A stretch of 64,000 bases of DNA, taken from NCBI RefSeq assembly GCF_018130465.1, contig NZ_JAFCKJ010000018.1:106202-170201 (forward strand), written 5' to 3'. Numbering within the stretch: position 1 is the stretch's first letter; the number at the start of each line of letters is the position of its first letter. A program made the translations under genes and the position numbers. Source of the DNA: Bradyrhizobium canariense. GTDB lineage: Bacteria > Pseudomonadota > Alphaproteobacteria > Rhizobiales > Xanthobacteraceae. Shown one piece after another: positions 52,958 through 61,799 of the stretch. Under the pieces are notes generated by a model. That model saw only the letters and a program-made list of their open reading frames with translations, was not told the origin of the DNA and did no database searches.

Positions 52958-54583
52958 TTGAAAAAGCCCGTCGCGACGGGTCCGGGTCTCCGGTCGGATC
53001 ATGCTTCAAGATTGGGGTTTGCGCGCGATGCCCTGGACGGTGTGGGGTCCATCTTGATTTCTCGTTCGCTTGCTCGCGCGTTTTTGGTTTCGGTGGCGCT
53101 TGCCGCCAGCTTTGTGCTGGCCGGCTGCGACACCGACCAGGTTTCGCTTGCGACCAATGCCAAGGCCAACCAGCCGGTCCCGCCAAAACTTCTCGCCGCG
53201 ATGGTCGAGAAGAACATGGATCTGCAATCGCCGATCCTGGTGCGCCTGTTCAAGCAGGAGGCCGAGCTCGAGGTCTGGAAGCAGACCCGCAACGGCCAGT
53301 TCGCTCTGCTCAAGACCTATCCGATCTGTCGCTGGTCGGGCGACCTCGGCCCGAAGGTGCGCGAAGGCGACCGCCAGGCGCCGGAGGGATTCTACTCGAT
53401 CAATCCGAGCCAGATGAATCCGCAGTCGGCATACTATTTGTCGTTCAACACGGGCTATCCGAACGCGTTCGACAAGGCTCTGGGCCGCAGCGGCTCGCAG
53501 CTGATGGTGCATGGCGATTGTTCGTCGCGCGGCTGCTACGCGATGACGGACGAGCAGATCGCCGAGATCTATTCGCTCGGGCGCGAGTCGTTCTTCGGCG
53601 GCCAGAAGGCGTTCCAGCTGCAGGCCTACCCGTTCAAGATGACGCCGGTGAACATGGCCAAGCACCGGAACAATCCGAACATGCCGTTCTGGAAGATGAT
53701 CAAGGAAGGCTATGATCATTTCGAGGTGACGCGGCAGGAGCCGAAGGTCGATTTCTGCGAGAAGAAGTACGTCTTCGACGCAACGAAGGCGCCCGACGCC
53801 AAGCGCGATCCGGTGTTCGACGCCTCGGCAAAGTGCCCCGCCTATGTGATCCCCGAGGACATCGTCAGCGCCGTGCGCGAGAAGGACCAGCGCGACCAGG
53901 CCGAGTACAACAAGCTGGTTTCGCGCGGCACGCCCGTTGCGCGCATGAATACCGGCATCGACGGCGGCATGAACAAGATCTTTGCCGCGAAGATTCCGGA
54001 AGGCTCGACAGGTCTGTCCGAGGGTGCCGAAGGCACGACCTTGCAGATGCTGGCGATGGCGAAGGCGCCGGGCACGATCCCCGGACACGTCAATCCGCCG
54101 AAGCCGAATCTCGATGCAGCCGCGCCCTCGCCGCAGGAAGAGCCGGTCGTCGCCGTCAGCGCGCCCGCCGCCAGCGCCCGCGTCGCCACCGCAGCTCCGG
54201 CCGAGAAGTCCGGCTTCTTCTCGAATCTCGGCCGCAAGATGGGCATGGGCAACGCTGACACCACGGCGACCGCGCCTCCGCCGCAGGCCACGGCATCTGT
54301 CGCCCCGGCCGCGACGACCACGACGCCGCCGACCGCAGCATCGAGGCTGAAGGCCGCGGTGACCCGGTTCGTGCCGGGTCGCGACACATCCAAGGACGCG
54401 CCGAAGCCGACGGTGGCCGCCAAGCCCGTCGAGCCGGTGAAACCCGACACCCGCCTCGCCGCGACCCGCCCGACGCTGAAGCCGTCGGTGTCGGATGGCG
54501 CGGGTGAAGCAACGCAGATCATGGGCGCCGCGCCGGTGGTGTCGTCGAACTCGTTCGACAGCCGGTTTGGGGCGGTGAAGTAA
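52958..54583 (+). CDS. Murein L,D-transpeptidase family protein (YkuD domain, lipoprotein-like)
   Basis: 541 residues from a TTG at 52958 with GGAG 8 bases before; a TTG at 53053 (MISRSLARAFLVSVALA) is an alternative that begins directly at the signal. SFVLAGCDTD is a lipobox. The YkuD catalytic motif is in QLMVHGDCSSRGCYAM, with His185 and the nucleophile Cys193. After about residue 330 the sequence is Pro/Ala/Thr-rich and low complexity (APAASARVATAAPAEK, ASVAPAATTTTPPTA) with no known domain. L,D-transpeptidases cross-link peptidoglycan 3-3 or attach lipoproteins. The extended C-terminal tail is unusual and may be a wall-spanning spacer. Confidence 0.85.
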   Translation: MKKPVATGPGLRSDHASRLGFARDALDGVGSILISRSLARAFLVSVALAASFVLAGCDTDQVSLATNAKANQPVPPKLLAAMVEKNMDLQSPILVRLFKQEAELEVWKQTRNGQFALLKTYPICRWSGDLGPKVREGDRQAPEGFYSINPSQMNPQSAYYLSFNTGYPNAFDKALGRSGSQLMVHGDCSSRGCYAMTDEQIAEIYSLGRESFFGGQKAFQLQAYPFKMTPVNMAKHRNNPNMPFWKMIKEGYDHFEVTRQEPKVDFCEKKYVFDATKAPDAKRDPVFDASAKCPAYVIPEDIVSAVREKDQRDQAEYNKLVSRGTPVARMNTGIDGGMNKIFAAKIPEGSTGLSEGAEGTTLQMLAMAKAPGTIPGHVNPPKPNLDAAAPSPQEEPVVAVSAPAASARVATAAPAEKSGFFSNLGRKMGMGNADTTATAPPPQATASVAPAATTTTPPTAASRLKAAVTRFVPGRDTSKDAPKPTVAAKPVEPVKPDTRLAATRPTLKPSVSDGAGEATQIMGAAPVVSSNSFDSRFGAVK

Positions 54584-54691
54584 GCGGGCGGGCACCTTTC
54601 GCCCTTTCCCGATTCTTACCAAGGTGACGGCCGTCCCGGATGATCAGCGGCATTCCAAGACCCGAACGCCCTTGAATTGCGATGATATCCG

Positions 54692-54726
54692 CTCCATGAT
54701 ATACAATGATCTTGTATATCATGGAG
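54692..54726. promoter_or_regulatory. 35-bp inverted repeat over the promoter/start region of the VapBC-like pair
   Basis: Perfect 15-bp arms CTCCATGATATACAA and TTGTATATCATGGAG flank a 5-base centre TGATC. It overlaps one potential ATG (54721) and ends just ahead of the chosen start. Such operators are the usual target of AbrB-type antitoxins, so autorepression is likely. Confidence 0.75.
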
Positions 54727-54732
54727 CATTCC

Positions 54733-54963
54733 ATGCTGGTCTCCAAATGGGGTAACAGCCTCGCAGTCCGCCTGCCTAAAGCACTCGTTGAGGCCTTGAA
54801 CCTCTCACCCGGTGACGAGCTCAACGTCGTAGAGGCTTCGACAGGCCAGATCGCGGTAGAGAAGGTCGACAGACGAGCGGAATTTCTCAAGCAAGCCGAG
54901 CAGTTCCGGATTCCCCTGCCCGAGGGTTACAAATTCGACCGCGACGAAGCAAACGAGAGATGA
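54733..54963 (+). CDS. AbrB/MazE-type antitoxin
   Basis: A 76-residue protein from the ATG at 54733, where GGAG lies six bases upstream; other in-frame ATGs at 54706 and 54721 are inside the operator. The start MLVSKWGNSLAVRLPKALVE is the swapped-hairpin AbrB DNA-binding fold, and LSPGDELNVVEASTGQIAV follows. The C terminus (FRIPLPEGYKFDRDEANER) should bind the toxin. The stop overlaps the toxin start as ATGA. The repeat over its promoter suggests self-regulation with the toxin as co-repressor. Confidence 0.87.
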   Translation: MLVSKWGNSLAVRLPKALVEALNLSPGDELNVVEASTGQIAVEKVDRRAEFLKQAEQFRIPLPEGYKFDRDEANER

Positions 54964-55373
54964 GCTCGTTCTTCGACAGCAACATCTTGGTCTATGCCTT
55001 TTCGGCCGACATCCGACGCGAGCGCGCGCTGACTACAATTGCTGGCGGCGGCGTCATCAGTGCGCAGGTGCTGAACGAGTTCACCAACGTACTGCGCAAG
55101 AAGCAGAGACAGGACTGGTCCGTTATCGAGGCAGCGGTGCAAGCTATCCGATTTCGGTTTCCGGATATCACACCGCTCACCGCCGACACGCACGCTACGG
55201 CGCTTGCGCTTGCGCGCGACCATACGCTTGCCTTCTACGATGCTCTGATCGTAGCGGCCGCAATCGAGGCTGGCTGCGAGACCCTATATAGCGAGGACAT
55301 GCAGCACGGCCGCAGCATCGGTGGGCTGTCCATCGTCAATCCATTTTTCGGAAGCACTTCGTCGGCACCCTGA
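54960..55373 (+). CDS. PIN-domain toxin (VapC-like)
   Basis: A 137-residue PIN protein, MSSFFDSNILVYAFSADIRR. The first acidic residue is Asp6 in FFDSNILVYAF, then VLNEFTNVLRKK with a Glu, and LAFYDALIVAAAIEAGC with the third Asp; a fourth lies in LYSEDMQHG. So the Mg-binding site looks complete. VapC toxins are RNases of tRNA or rRNA. Translational coupling to the AbrB-type antitoxin makes a classical type II pair. It ends at a dispersed repeat. Confidence 0.9.
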   Translation: MSSFFDSNILVYAFSADIRRERALTTIAGGGVISAQVLNEFTNVLRKKQRQDWSVIEAAVQAIRFRFPDITPLTADTHATALALARDHTLAFYDALIVAAAIEAGCETLYSEDMQHGRSIGGLSIVNPFFGSTSSAP

Positions 55374-55472
55374 GGTGGCCGCTTCTGCAGCGGCCCTCGA
55401 AGGGCGACGGCCCCGCTGACAGCTCGGCCGTACATCCTTCGAGGCTCGCTACTCGAGCGCCTCACGATGACG
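55366..55472. repeat. Dispersed palindromic repeat, CATCCTGAGG family, third copy
   Basis: CACCCTGAGGTGGCCG and GCCCTCGAAGGGCGA at the left are matched by CTTCGAGGCTCGC and GCGCCTCACGATGACG at the right, imperfectly. The toxin stop codon lies inside its left end. Confidence 0.65.
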
Positions 55473-55495
55473 GGACTGGTACGGTGCGCCGCGCC

Positions 55496-56191
55496 TTACG
55501 GCGCCAGATACCGCAGCAGCTCCGGATTCCCCCTCACCTCGCCGGCCTGCCCCTGCAGCGCGACGCGCCCGCGGTCGAGCACGTAGGCGTAATCGGCGAC
55601 GCGGAGCGCAAGGTCGAGGTGCTGCTCGACGATGATGACGGCGATGGTTTTCGCGAGTTCGATCAGGCGCTCGGTGATCTCCTCGATCACGCCGATCCAG
55701 ACGCCTTCGGTCGGCTCGTCGAGCAAGAGCAGCTTCGGATCGCCCAGCATCGCGCGGCCGATGGCGAGCATCTTGCGCTCGCCGCCGGAAAGCGTGCCGG
55801 CGGGCTGGTCGAGGCGCTGGCCGAGCTTTGGGAAGATGGTCAGCACGTGGTCGATCGCGTCGGCCTTCCTGCTCGCGAGCGAGCCGACCGCGAGATTGTC
55901 GCGCACCGACAGGCGCGCGAACACCGAATGCTCCTGCGGCACATAGCCGATGCCGGCGCGCACGCGCTCCTGGGTCGCGCGGCGGCTGATGTCGCGGCCG
56001 TCGAAGGCGACCTCGCCCTTCCACGCCGGCAGCTCGCCGACGATGGTCTTCATCAGCGTGGTCTTGCCGGCGCCGTTGCGGCCCAGCACGGCGACACCGC
56101 CACGCCAGGGAATGCCGAGGTTGACGTCGAACAGGACCTGGCTGCGGCCATAGCCGGCGTCGAGATGCTTGATGTCCAAAAATTCAGGCAC
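55496..56191 (-). CDS. ABC transporter ATP-binding protein, LivF type
   Basis: A 231-residue ATPase, MPEFLDIKHLDAGYGRSQVL. Walker A is GRNGAGKTT, the signature LSGGERKMLAIGRAM and Walker B LLLLDEPTEG, all in LivF form. It pairs with LivG to power the LivH-LivM channel. The end of the upstream livG overlaps by 8 bp. It is the last gene of the amide-type cluster. Confidence 0.92.
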   Translation of the reverse strand: MPEFLDIKHLDAGYGRSQVLFDVNLGIPWRGGVAVLGRNGAGKTTLMKTIVGELPAWKGEVAFDGRDISRRATQERVRAGIGYVPQEHSVFARLSVRDNLAVGSLASRKADAIDHVLTIFPKLGQRLDQPAGTLSGGERKMLAIGRAMLGDPKLLLLDEPTEGVWIGVIEEITERLIELAKTIAVIIVEQHLDLALRVADYAYVLDRGRVALQGQAGEVRGNPELLRYLAP

Positions 56192-56918
56192 GGCGCAAAT
56201 AGATCTCCTGGACGGCCTTGTTGGCCTGGATCTCGGACACCGTGCCGGACGCCAGCACCTTGCCCTGGTCGAGCACGGTCAAACGATCACAGATGTCGCG
56301 AATGAAATCGAGGTCGTGCTCGACGATGACGAGCGAGCAATGTTTCTTGATCGGCTGAAGCAATTCGCCGGTGACGCGGCGCTCCTCCAGGCTCATGCCG
56401 CCGGTCGGCTCGTCCAGCAGCAGAAGTTTCGGCTTGCCGGCAAGCGCCATCGCGATCTCCAGCCATTGCTGCTGGCCGTGCGATAGCGCCGCCGCCGCGT
56501 CGAAAGCGCGGTCGGCAAGGCGAAATTGCGTCAGCATGGTCATGACCTGGTCATGCAGGAGCCCGCGGGTGCGCGAGAACACCAGATCGAACAGCGAGGA
56601 CTGCGCCTGTAGCGCGAGCAGGATGTTGTCGTAGAGCGTCAGCGACGGCAGCACCGACGTGATCTGGAATTTCAGGCTCATGCCGGCGCGGGCACGCTCG
56701 GTCGGCGTGAACGCGGTGATGTCGGTGTTGACGAAACTCACCTTGCCTTGGGTGGGCACTTCGGCGCCGGCAATGCACTTCATCAGCGTGCTCTTGCCGG
56801 AGCCGTTCGGGCCGATCAGGCCGTGAAACTCGTTCTCGCCGACGGTCAGCGCGGCGCCATCGAGCGCGGTGAGCTTGCCGAAGATTTTTCTGACGCCGGT
56901 GGCTTCAAGGAGCGGCAT
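56184..56918 (-). CDS. ABC transporter ATP-binding protein, LivG type
   Basis: A 244-residue ATPase from the ATG at 56918 (MPLLEATGVRKIFGKLTALD). Walker A is GPNGSGKST, then SLKFQITSVLPSLTLYDNIL, a LivG-type region, ALSHGQQQWLEIAMALAG as signature and LLLLDEPTGGMSLEE as Walker B. In the signature LSHGQQ stands for LSGGQ, a known variant of urea-type (UrtD) ATPases. This suggests an amide or urea-like substrate. Overlaps livM by 14 bp and livF by 8 bp. Confidence 0.9.
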   Translation of the reverse strand: MPLLEATGVRKIFGKLTALDGAALTVGENEFHGLIGPNGSGKSTLMKCIAGAEVPTQGKVSFVNTDITAFTPTERARAGMSLKFQITSVLPSLTLYDNILLALQAQSSLFDLVFSRTRGLLHDQVMTMLTQFRLADRAFDAAAALSHGQQQWLEIAMALAGKPKLLLLDEPTGGMSLEERRVTGELLQPIKKHCSLVIVEHDLDFIRDICDRLTVLDQGKVLASGTVSEIQANKAVQEIYLRRA

Positions 56919-58002
56919 CGCGCTTCTCCTTTCCGGTCTCCCTGGACTTGCCACCAAAGCTGCCGACCCGCTCGCGCTCGCCGAGCACGAAACTGATCAG
57001 ACCGAGCGGCCGGAACAGGATCACGAGCAGCAGCAGCACACCAAGGATGATCGGCCAGACCTCGCGGTAATTGTCCGAGAGCCAGAAACTGACGCCCTCG
57101 ACGATGACAGCGCCGATGACGGCGCCGATCAGCGTGCCGGAACCGCCGAACAGGACGTAGAGCACGACTTGCGTCGAGACCACGACGCCGACCATGTTGG
57201 GCCAGACGAAACCCTCGTGGAAGGCGTAAAGGCTGCCGGCAAGACCCGCCACCGCGCCGCCGATCGCGAAGATGATCGCCTTCAGGTGCTGCGCCTTGTA
57301 GCCGAAGAAGGCGATGCGCTGCTCGTTCTCGCGCAATCCCGCGAGCGCCAACCCGAACTGCGAGCGCACGAGAAAGCGGCAAAGGAGATAGACCACGACC
57401 AGAATGCCGAGCGCGAGATAATAGAACGGCGGCCCTTCCGAGAACTCGTAGGCACCGAGCGTCATCGGCGCGATCGAGGGGATGCCGTTCTGGCCACCGA
57501 GATAGTACCAGCCGCGCGCGAGCCGGTCGGCCGCGTAGGAACCGGTCAGCGTGCCCAGAGAGACGAAGATCACGCTGGAGGGATGCCGTCCCAGCAGCAG
57601 GAAGCCGCCGAGCAGCAGCGCGAAGGTGAGGCCGATCAGCGTGCCCGCGGGCAGCACCAGCAGGATGTTGGTGATGTCGAGGTCGCGCGCGAGCAGTGCC
57701 ACACCGTACCCGGCTGAGCCAAAAAACAGCGCCTGGCCAAAGCTCATGATGCCGGCATAGCCCCACACCAGGTCGAACGACAGCGCGAACAGCGCGAGGA
57801 TGATCACGCGCGTCGCGAACACCGTGAGGTAGTCCTGCAGCACCAGCGGCGCGACCAGCGCCGCGACGAGCACGACGGCCTCCACGATCGGCAGGACTTT
57901 TCGTCCTGCCGCGACCTGTTCCGCTACCGCGCGCTCAGCCATCCCATCGTCCGCTTCGTCGCCGGCGATGGCCTCTCTTACCACACTCATCGACTTCGGC
58001 AT
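56905..58002 (-). CDS. ABC transporter permease, LivM type
   Basis: A 365-residue membrane protein, MPKSMSVVREAIAGDEADDG; starts at codons 5 or 21 are also possible because the N-terminal tail is hydrophilic. About nine to ten helices follow, with LSFDLVWGYAGIMSFGQALF, GLALAGLRENEQRIAFFGYK and FEGFVWPNMVGVV-like text of LivM. It forms the inner-membrane channel with LivH. It starts 6 bp after the binding-protein stop and overlaps livG. Confidence 0.9.
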   Translation of the reverse strand: MPKSMSVVREAIAGDEADDGMAERAVAEQVAAGRKVLPIVEAVVLVAALVAPLVLQDYLTVFATRVIILALFALSFDLVWGYAGIMSFGQALFFGSAGYGVALLARDLDITNILLVLPAGTLIGLTFALLLGGFLLLGRHPSSVIFVSLGTLTGSYAADRLARGWYYLGGQNGIPSIAPMTLGAYEFSEGPPFYYLALGILVVVYLLCRFLVRSQFGLALAGLRENEQRIAFFGYKAQHLKAIIFAIGGAVAGLAGSLYAFHEGFVWPNMVGVVVSTQVVLYVLFGGSGTLIGAVIGAVIVEGVSFWLSDNYREVWPIILGVLLLLVILFRPLGLISFVLGERERVGSFGGKSRETGKEKRDAAP

Positions 58003-58008
58003 TCCGCC

Positions 58009-59226
58009 TCAGCATTCCTTGGGATCGACGAGCCCGTCGCTGCGTCCGACGATCTCGTAGTTCCCGCCCTTGGCGACCGCGGTGTACATCTTCATCTTGC
58101 AGTGCCGCTTGCCCGGCACCATTTCGGCCGGCCCGCCCGGACCTTCGGCGATCTTGGCATGGTCGAGCGTCGCGGCGACCGATTCGCGGTCGATCTTGCC
58201 GGCTTCCTTGACGGCGGCCTCCCACAGCTTCAGGCCGCGATAGGTGCCGGTGGCGGCACTACCGGCGGCGAACAGGAAGTTGCCCGGAAAATCCTTCTCG
58301 TAGGCCGCCTGGATTTTTGCGTCGAACGGGTTCTCCTTGGTCAGCACCTTGAAATAATCGAGACAGCTGGCGAGACCCTCGATCTCGGCCGCCTGGTTGA
58401 TGTTGAGCGTGTTCTCGTCATAGTAGACGCAGGCGAGGCGGCCGCCGTTCTTGAGGAAGCCGGCTTCATAGAGCTGCTTGAAGAACGGACCGACGCCCGG
58501 CGGGATGACGGTGTTGAAGACGACGTCGACCTTGTTGGAGATGATGCGGTTGACGGTCGAGGAGAAGTCGACCTGGTCGAGCGGATAGTATTCCTCGAAC
58601 ACGACCTCGCCGCCGTTGGCCTCGATCACCTTGCGGGCGTAGACGTTGAGCGTGTGCGGCCAGACGTAGTTGGCGCTCGGCAGCGCGAATTTCTTGCCCC
58701 CGTTCTTGATCAGCCAGGGAATGAAGTCGTCGCACTGCTGCGCCGGCGTCGGCCCGGTGCAGAACAGATAGGGCGTGCACTCCTTGCCTTCGTAGAGCTG
58801 CGGATAGATGTAGAGCGTCTTGCCGCGCGCGACGATCGGGTCCTTGATCGCGTTGCGCATCGACGAGGTGATGCCGCCAAGCACCATGTCGACCTTGTCG
58901 CGCTGGATCAGCTTGCGGACGTTGCCCACCGCGACGGATTCGTTCGAGGCGGTGTCCTCGATATAGAGCTCGAGCGGGCGGCCGAGCAGACCGCCGCCGG
59001 CGTTGATCTCCTTGATCACCATCTTCGCGACGTTGGCGTCGGCATTGCCGGCGTAGGCGATCGGCCCGGTGAGGTCGGTGGCGATCCCGACCTTGATCGG
59101 GGCTTCGGCCGCATTGGCCCAGGGCGCCGGGATCACCCAGCTGCCAACGCCGGTTGCGACCGCGCCGGCGGCAAAGGCGAAATTGGAAAGGAAACGGCGA
59201 CGGGAGAGCTGAGTACGATCGGACAT
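58009..59226 (-). CDS. Substrate-binding protein of an amide/urea-type ABC transporter, Tat-exported
   Basis: A 405-residue protein from the ATG at 59226 (MSDRTQLSRRRFLSNFAFAA) with a twin-arginine SRRRFLS signal and cleavage after PWANA. The mature part EAPIKVGIATDLTGPIAYAG is the peripl_BP family, close to AmiC/FmdD/UrtA-type proteins (ASNESVAVGNVRKLIQRDKV, KECTPYLFCTGPTPAQQCDD). The ligand should be a short-chain amide or urea derivative by context with the amidase. Tat export is unusual for such proteins in E. coli but common in rhizobia. Confidence 0.88.
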   Translation of the reverse strand: MSDRTQLSRRRFLSNFAFAAGAVATGVGSWVIPAPWANAAEAPIKVGIATDLTGPIAYAGNADANVAKMVIKEINAGGGLLGRPLELYIEDTASNESVAVGNVRKLIQRDKVDMVLGGITSSMRNAIKDPIVARGKTLYIYPQLYEGKECTPYLFCTGPTPAQQCDDFIPWLIKNGGKKFALPSANYVWPHTLNVYARKVIEANGGEVVFEEYYPLDQVDFSSTVNRIISNKVDVVFNTVIPPGVGPFFKQLYEAGFLKNGGRLACVYYDENTLNINQAAEIEGLASCLDYFKVLTKENPFDAKIQAAYEKDFPGNFLFAAGSAATGTYRGLKLWEAAVKEAGKIDRESVAATLDHAKIAEGPGGPAEMVPGKRHCKMKMYTAVAKGGNYEIVGRSDGLVDPKEC

Positions 59227-59230
59227 GCGA

Positions 59231-60088
59231 CTAAATCCCTTTTCCAGCGATGAGGCCCTGCGGGCGGAATTTGATGAAGACGATGGCGAGAACGAAGACG
59301 AGGACATCGGCCACGACGGGCGCCATCACCCAGGGCAGCGCGGCACTGAGTGTGCCGATGACGCCGGCGCCCGCGACCGGCCCGATGAAGGAGCCGACGC
59401 CGCCGACCATGACCGCGACAAAGCCCTGGATCAGGAAGCGGAGGCCGAGATCGGCGAACAGGCTGAACACCGGCACGATCAGCGCGCCGGCAAGGCCGGC
59501 AAGCGCCGCGCCGAACGCAAAGGTGGCGCCGTAGATCAGCGGCGTGGAGATTCCGGAGGAGCGCGCCAGCGACGGATTCTCCAGCGTGGCGCGCACGCGC
59601 AGGCCGAAGCTGGTGCGCGCCAGCAGCAGATAGCAGCCGCCCATCACCAGCGCCGTGATGACGATGATGGTGAAGCGCCAGGCCGAGATGTGCATGGCGC
59701 CGATGTCGATCGAGCCGCCGATCGGCTCCGGCACGGTGAGATAGAAGCCGCCGATCAGGCCGCGCACGGATTCGCGGATGATCAGGCCGAGCGCATAGGT
59801 GCCGAGCATGGCGACGATGGGTGCTGCGTAGAAGCGTCGGATGATCAGCGCCTCCAGCACGAAGCCGAGTGCGCCGACGGCGAAGGGCGCGGCGACCATG
59901 CCGGCCCAGATCGGCAGGCCCTTGGCGTAGGCGAGATAGGTGATGTAGGCCCCGAGCAGGACGAACTCGCCTTGCGCGAAGTTGAAGATGCCCATCATGC
60001 TGGCGATGATGCCGAGCCCCAGCACGATCAGGACGATGATCGCGCCAAAGCTCAGGATCTCGAACGCCGCGACGAACGCGTTAGCCAT
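59231..60088 (-). CDS. ABC transporter permease, LivH type
   Basis: A 285-residue permease, MANAFVAAFEILSFGAIIVL. LivH features are IVLGLGIIASMMGIFNFAQG near the N terminus, the loop EALIIRRFYAAPIVAMLGT and a C-terminal ADVLVFVLAIVFIKFRPQGL. Eight or so helices. The gene lies between amidase (36 bp upstream) and the binding protein (4 bp downstream), so it is within one operon with them. Confidence 0.92.
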   Translation of the reverse strand: MANAFVAAFEILSFGAIIVLIVLGLGIIASMMGIFNFAQGEFVLLGAYITYLAYAKGLPIWAGMVAAPFAVGALGFVLEALIIRRFYAAPIVAMLGTYALGLIIRESVRGLIGGFYLTVPEPIGGSIDIGAMHISAWRFTIIVITALVMGGCYLLLARTSFGLRVRATLENPSLARSSGISTPLIYGATFAFGAALAGLAGALIVPVFSLFADLGLRFLIQGFVAVMVGGVGSFIGPVAGAGVIGTLSAALPWVMAPVVADVLVFVLAIVFIKFRPQGLIAGKGI

Positions 60089-60124
60089 ATGATGGTGTTC
60101 CGTCCGTCTGCATCAATGCCTCGC

Positions 60125-61639
60125 TCACATCTTCTTCCAGTCGCCGATCTGCTCGAAGGCGTGGGCGGCGCGGTAGATGGTGGATTCCTCGAACATGCGG
60201 CCGACCAGCATCAGGCCGACGGGCAGGCCGTCGACCATGCCGCAGGGCAGCGACATCGCGGGATGATGGGTGATGTCGAACGGCGCGGTGTTGGAGATCA
60301 TCTCCAGCGCGCGGGCGACATAATCCTCGCGGCTCGCGGTGGGCTCCGGCAGCTTCGTCGCCTTCATCGGCGTGGTCGGAAGCAGCAGCAGGTCGTAGTC
60401 CTTGAAGGCCTTGTCATAGGCCGCGGTCAGGCGGCGGGAGATGTTGAGCGCCTTGCCGTAATAGCGGGGACCGAAATTGTTGTTGATGTAGGTGCCGAGC
60501 AGCAGGAACAGCTTTGTGGTCTCGGACAGCGAATCCGCCTGCCGGCGCCAGCCGCGGTGGAAATCCATCAGCGTGGTCGAGTAGAGATCGGAGCGGGACA
60601 GGCCATAGCCGTCGCCATACATCATGGTCTGGGTCATGCCCTCGGTGCCGATTGGCGTCCAGATCGCGGGGCCCATCAGATGCATCGGGATCGAGACGGT
60701 CTCGACGGTGGCGCCGAGATCCTTGAAACGCTTTGCCGCCTCGCGGACGCTTTCGTTCACCGCGGCCTCCGCGGTCGCCTGCTCAAAGCCCTCCTTGAGG
60801 ATGCCGATCTTCATGCCTTTCACGCCCTGGCCGAGCGCCTTGGTGTACTCCTCGACCTTGGGCGCCTTGATGCGGGGATCGTAGCCGTCGTCGCCGGCCA
60901 GCACCTCCAGCAACAGCGCGTTGTCGGCGACGGTCGCCGTCATCGGGCCGGTGTGGTCGACGAAGATCTCGATCGGCATGATGCCGGTGTAGGGCACGAG
61001 GCCCCAGGTCGGCTTCATGCCATAGGTGCCGCAGAACGAGGACGGCATGCGGATCGAGCCGCCCTGGTCGCCGCCGATCGCCATGTCGACCTCGCCGAGC
61101 GCGACGACAACGCCGCTGCCTGACGACGAGCCGCCGGCCGAATAGCCCATCTTGTGCGGATTGTGGACGGCGCCGACTGCATTGGTGTGGCTGCCGCCGG
61201 ACATGCAGAAGGATTCGCAATGAACTTTTCCGGCGATCTCGGCGCCGGCATCGAGCATGCGCGTGACGATGGTGGCGTCGAAATCGGGGACGTAGCCTTC
61301 GAGCGTCGCCGAACCGTTCATCATGGGAACGCCGGCAAGCATGATGTTGTCTTTCAGAGCGACCGTCTTGCCCTTGAGCTTGCCGCTCGCCGCACCCTTC
61401 ACGGTCGACTTGCGATACCAGGCGTTGCGCGGGTTCTCTTCCGGCGAAGGCCGATAGCCCGGCGTGCGCGGATATTTGACCTCCGGCACCTCGTCCGGCA
61501 TGGCTCCGACGAGATTGTAGGCTTCGATCGAGCCCTGCATCAGGCCGCGGAACGAGGCGACATCGTCATCGGTCAGCGCGAGGCCGCACTGCTCGGCGAC
61601 GCTGCGAAGTTGGGCTGGCGTGGGAAGGACAACTGTCAC
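60125..61639 (-). CDS. Amidase (amidase-signature family)
   Basis: A 504-residue amidase, MTVVLPTPAQLRSVAEQCGL. The triad residues line up as Lys96 (TVALKDNIML), Ser171 (SAGGSSSGSG) and Ser195 (DQGGSIRMPS). This spacing and numbering match those I recall for the Rhodococcus nitrile-linked amidase, so hydrolysis of short aliphatic or aryl amides to acids and ammonia is likely. No signal peptide. First gene of the ABC operon: amidase-livH-SBP-livM-livG-livF. A nitrile hydratase is not in this window. Confidence 0.92.
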   Translation of the reverse strand: MTVVLPTPAQLRSVAEQCGLALTDDDVASFRGLMQGSIEAYNLVGAMPDEVPEVKYPRTPGYRPSPEENPRNAWYRKSTVKGAASGKLKGKTVALKDNIMLAGVPMMNGSATLEGYVPDFDATIVTRMLDAGAEIAGKVHCESFCMSGGSHTNAVGAVHNPHKMGYSAGGSSSGSGVVVALGEVDMAIGGDQGGSIRMPSSFCGTYGMKPTWGLVPYTGIMPIEIFVDHTGPMTATVADNALLLEVLAGDDGYDPRIKAPKVEEYTKALGQGVKGMKIGILKEGFEQATAEAAVNESVREAAKRFKDLGATVETVSIPMHLMGPAIWTPIGTEGMTQTMMYGDGYGLSRSDLYSTTLMDFHRGWRRQADSLSETTKLFLLLGTYINNNFGPRYYGKALNISRRLTAAYDKAFKDYDLLLLPTTPMKATKLPEPTASREDYVARALEMISNTAPFDITHHPAMSLPCGMVDGLPVGLMLVGRMFEESTIYRAAHAFEQIGDWKKM

Positions 61640-61799
61640 GGCGCTCTCCTCAAAGGCTTCTTGTTCCCTGGCATCGGAGCCTCATGGGCGCGCTTGCACG
61701 GCGCGGGCCAGTCGGCTTCACGTCGATATTACAGACGGAAATATTTTCCTTTTCAAGTATTATTTTGGATTCGGGCGTTTGCGGATTGCCGCGCCGGCA

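Noticed and set aside
59225-61123. 632-codon open frame opposite livH and the amidase
   Set aside because: It spans parts of two well-supported minus-strand genes and has no motif of its own.
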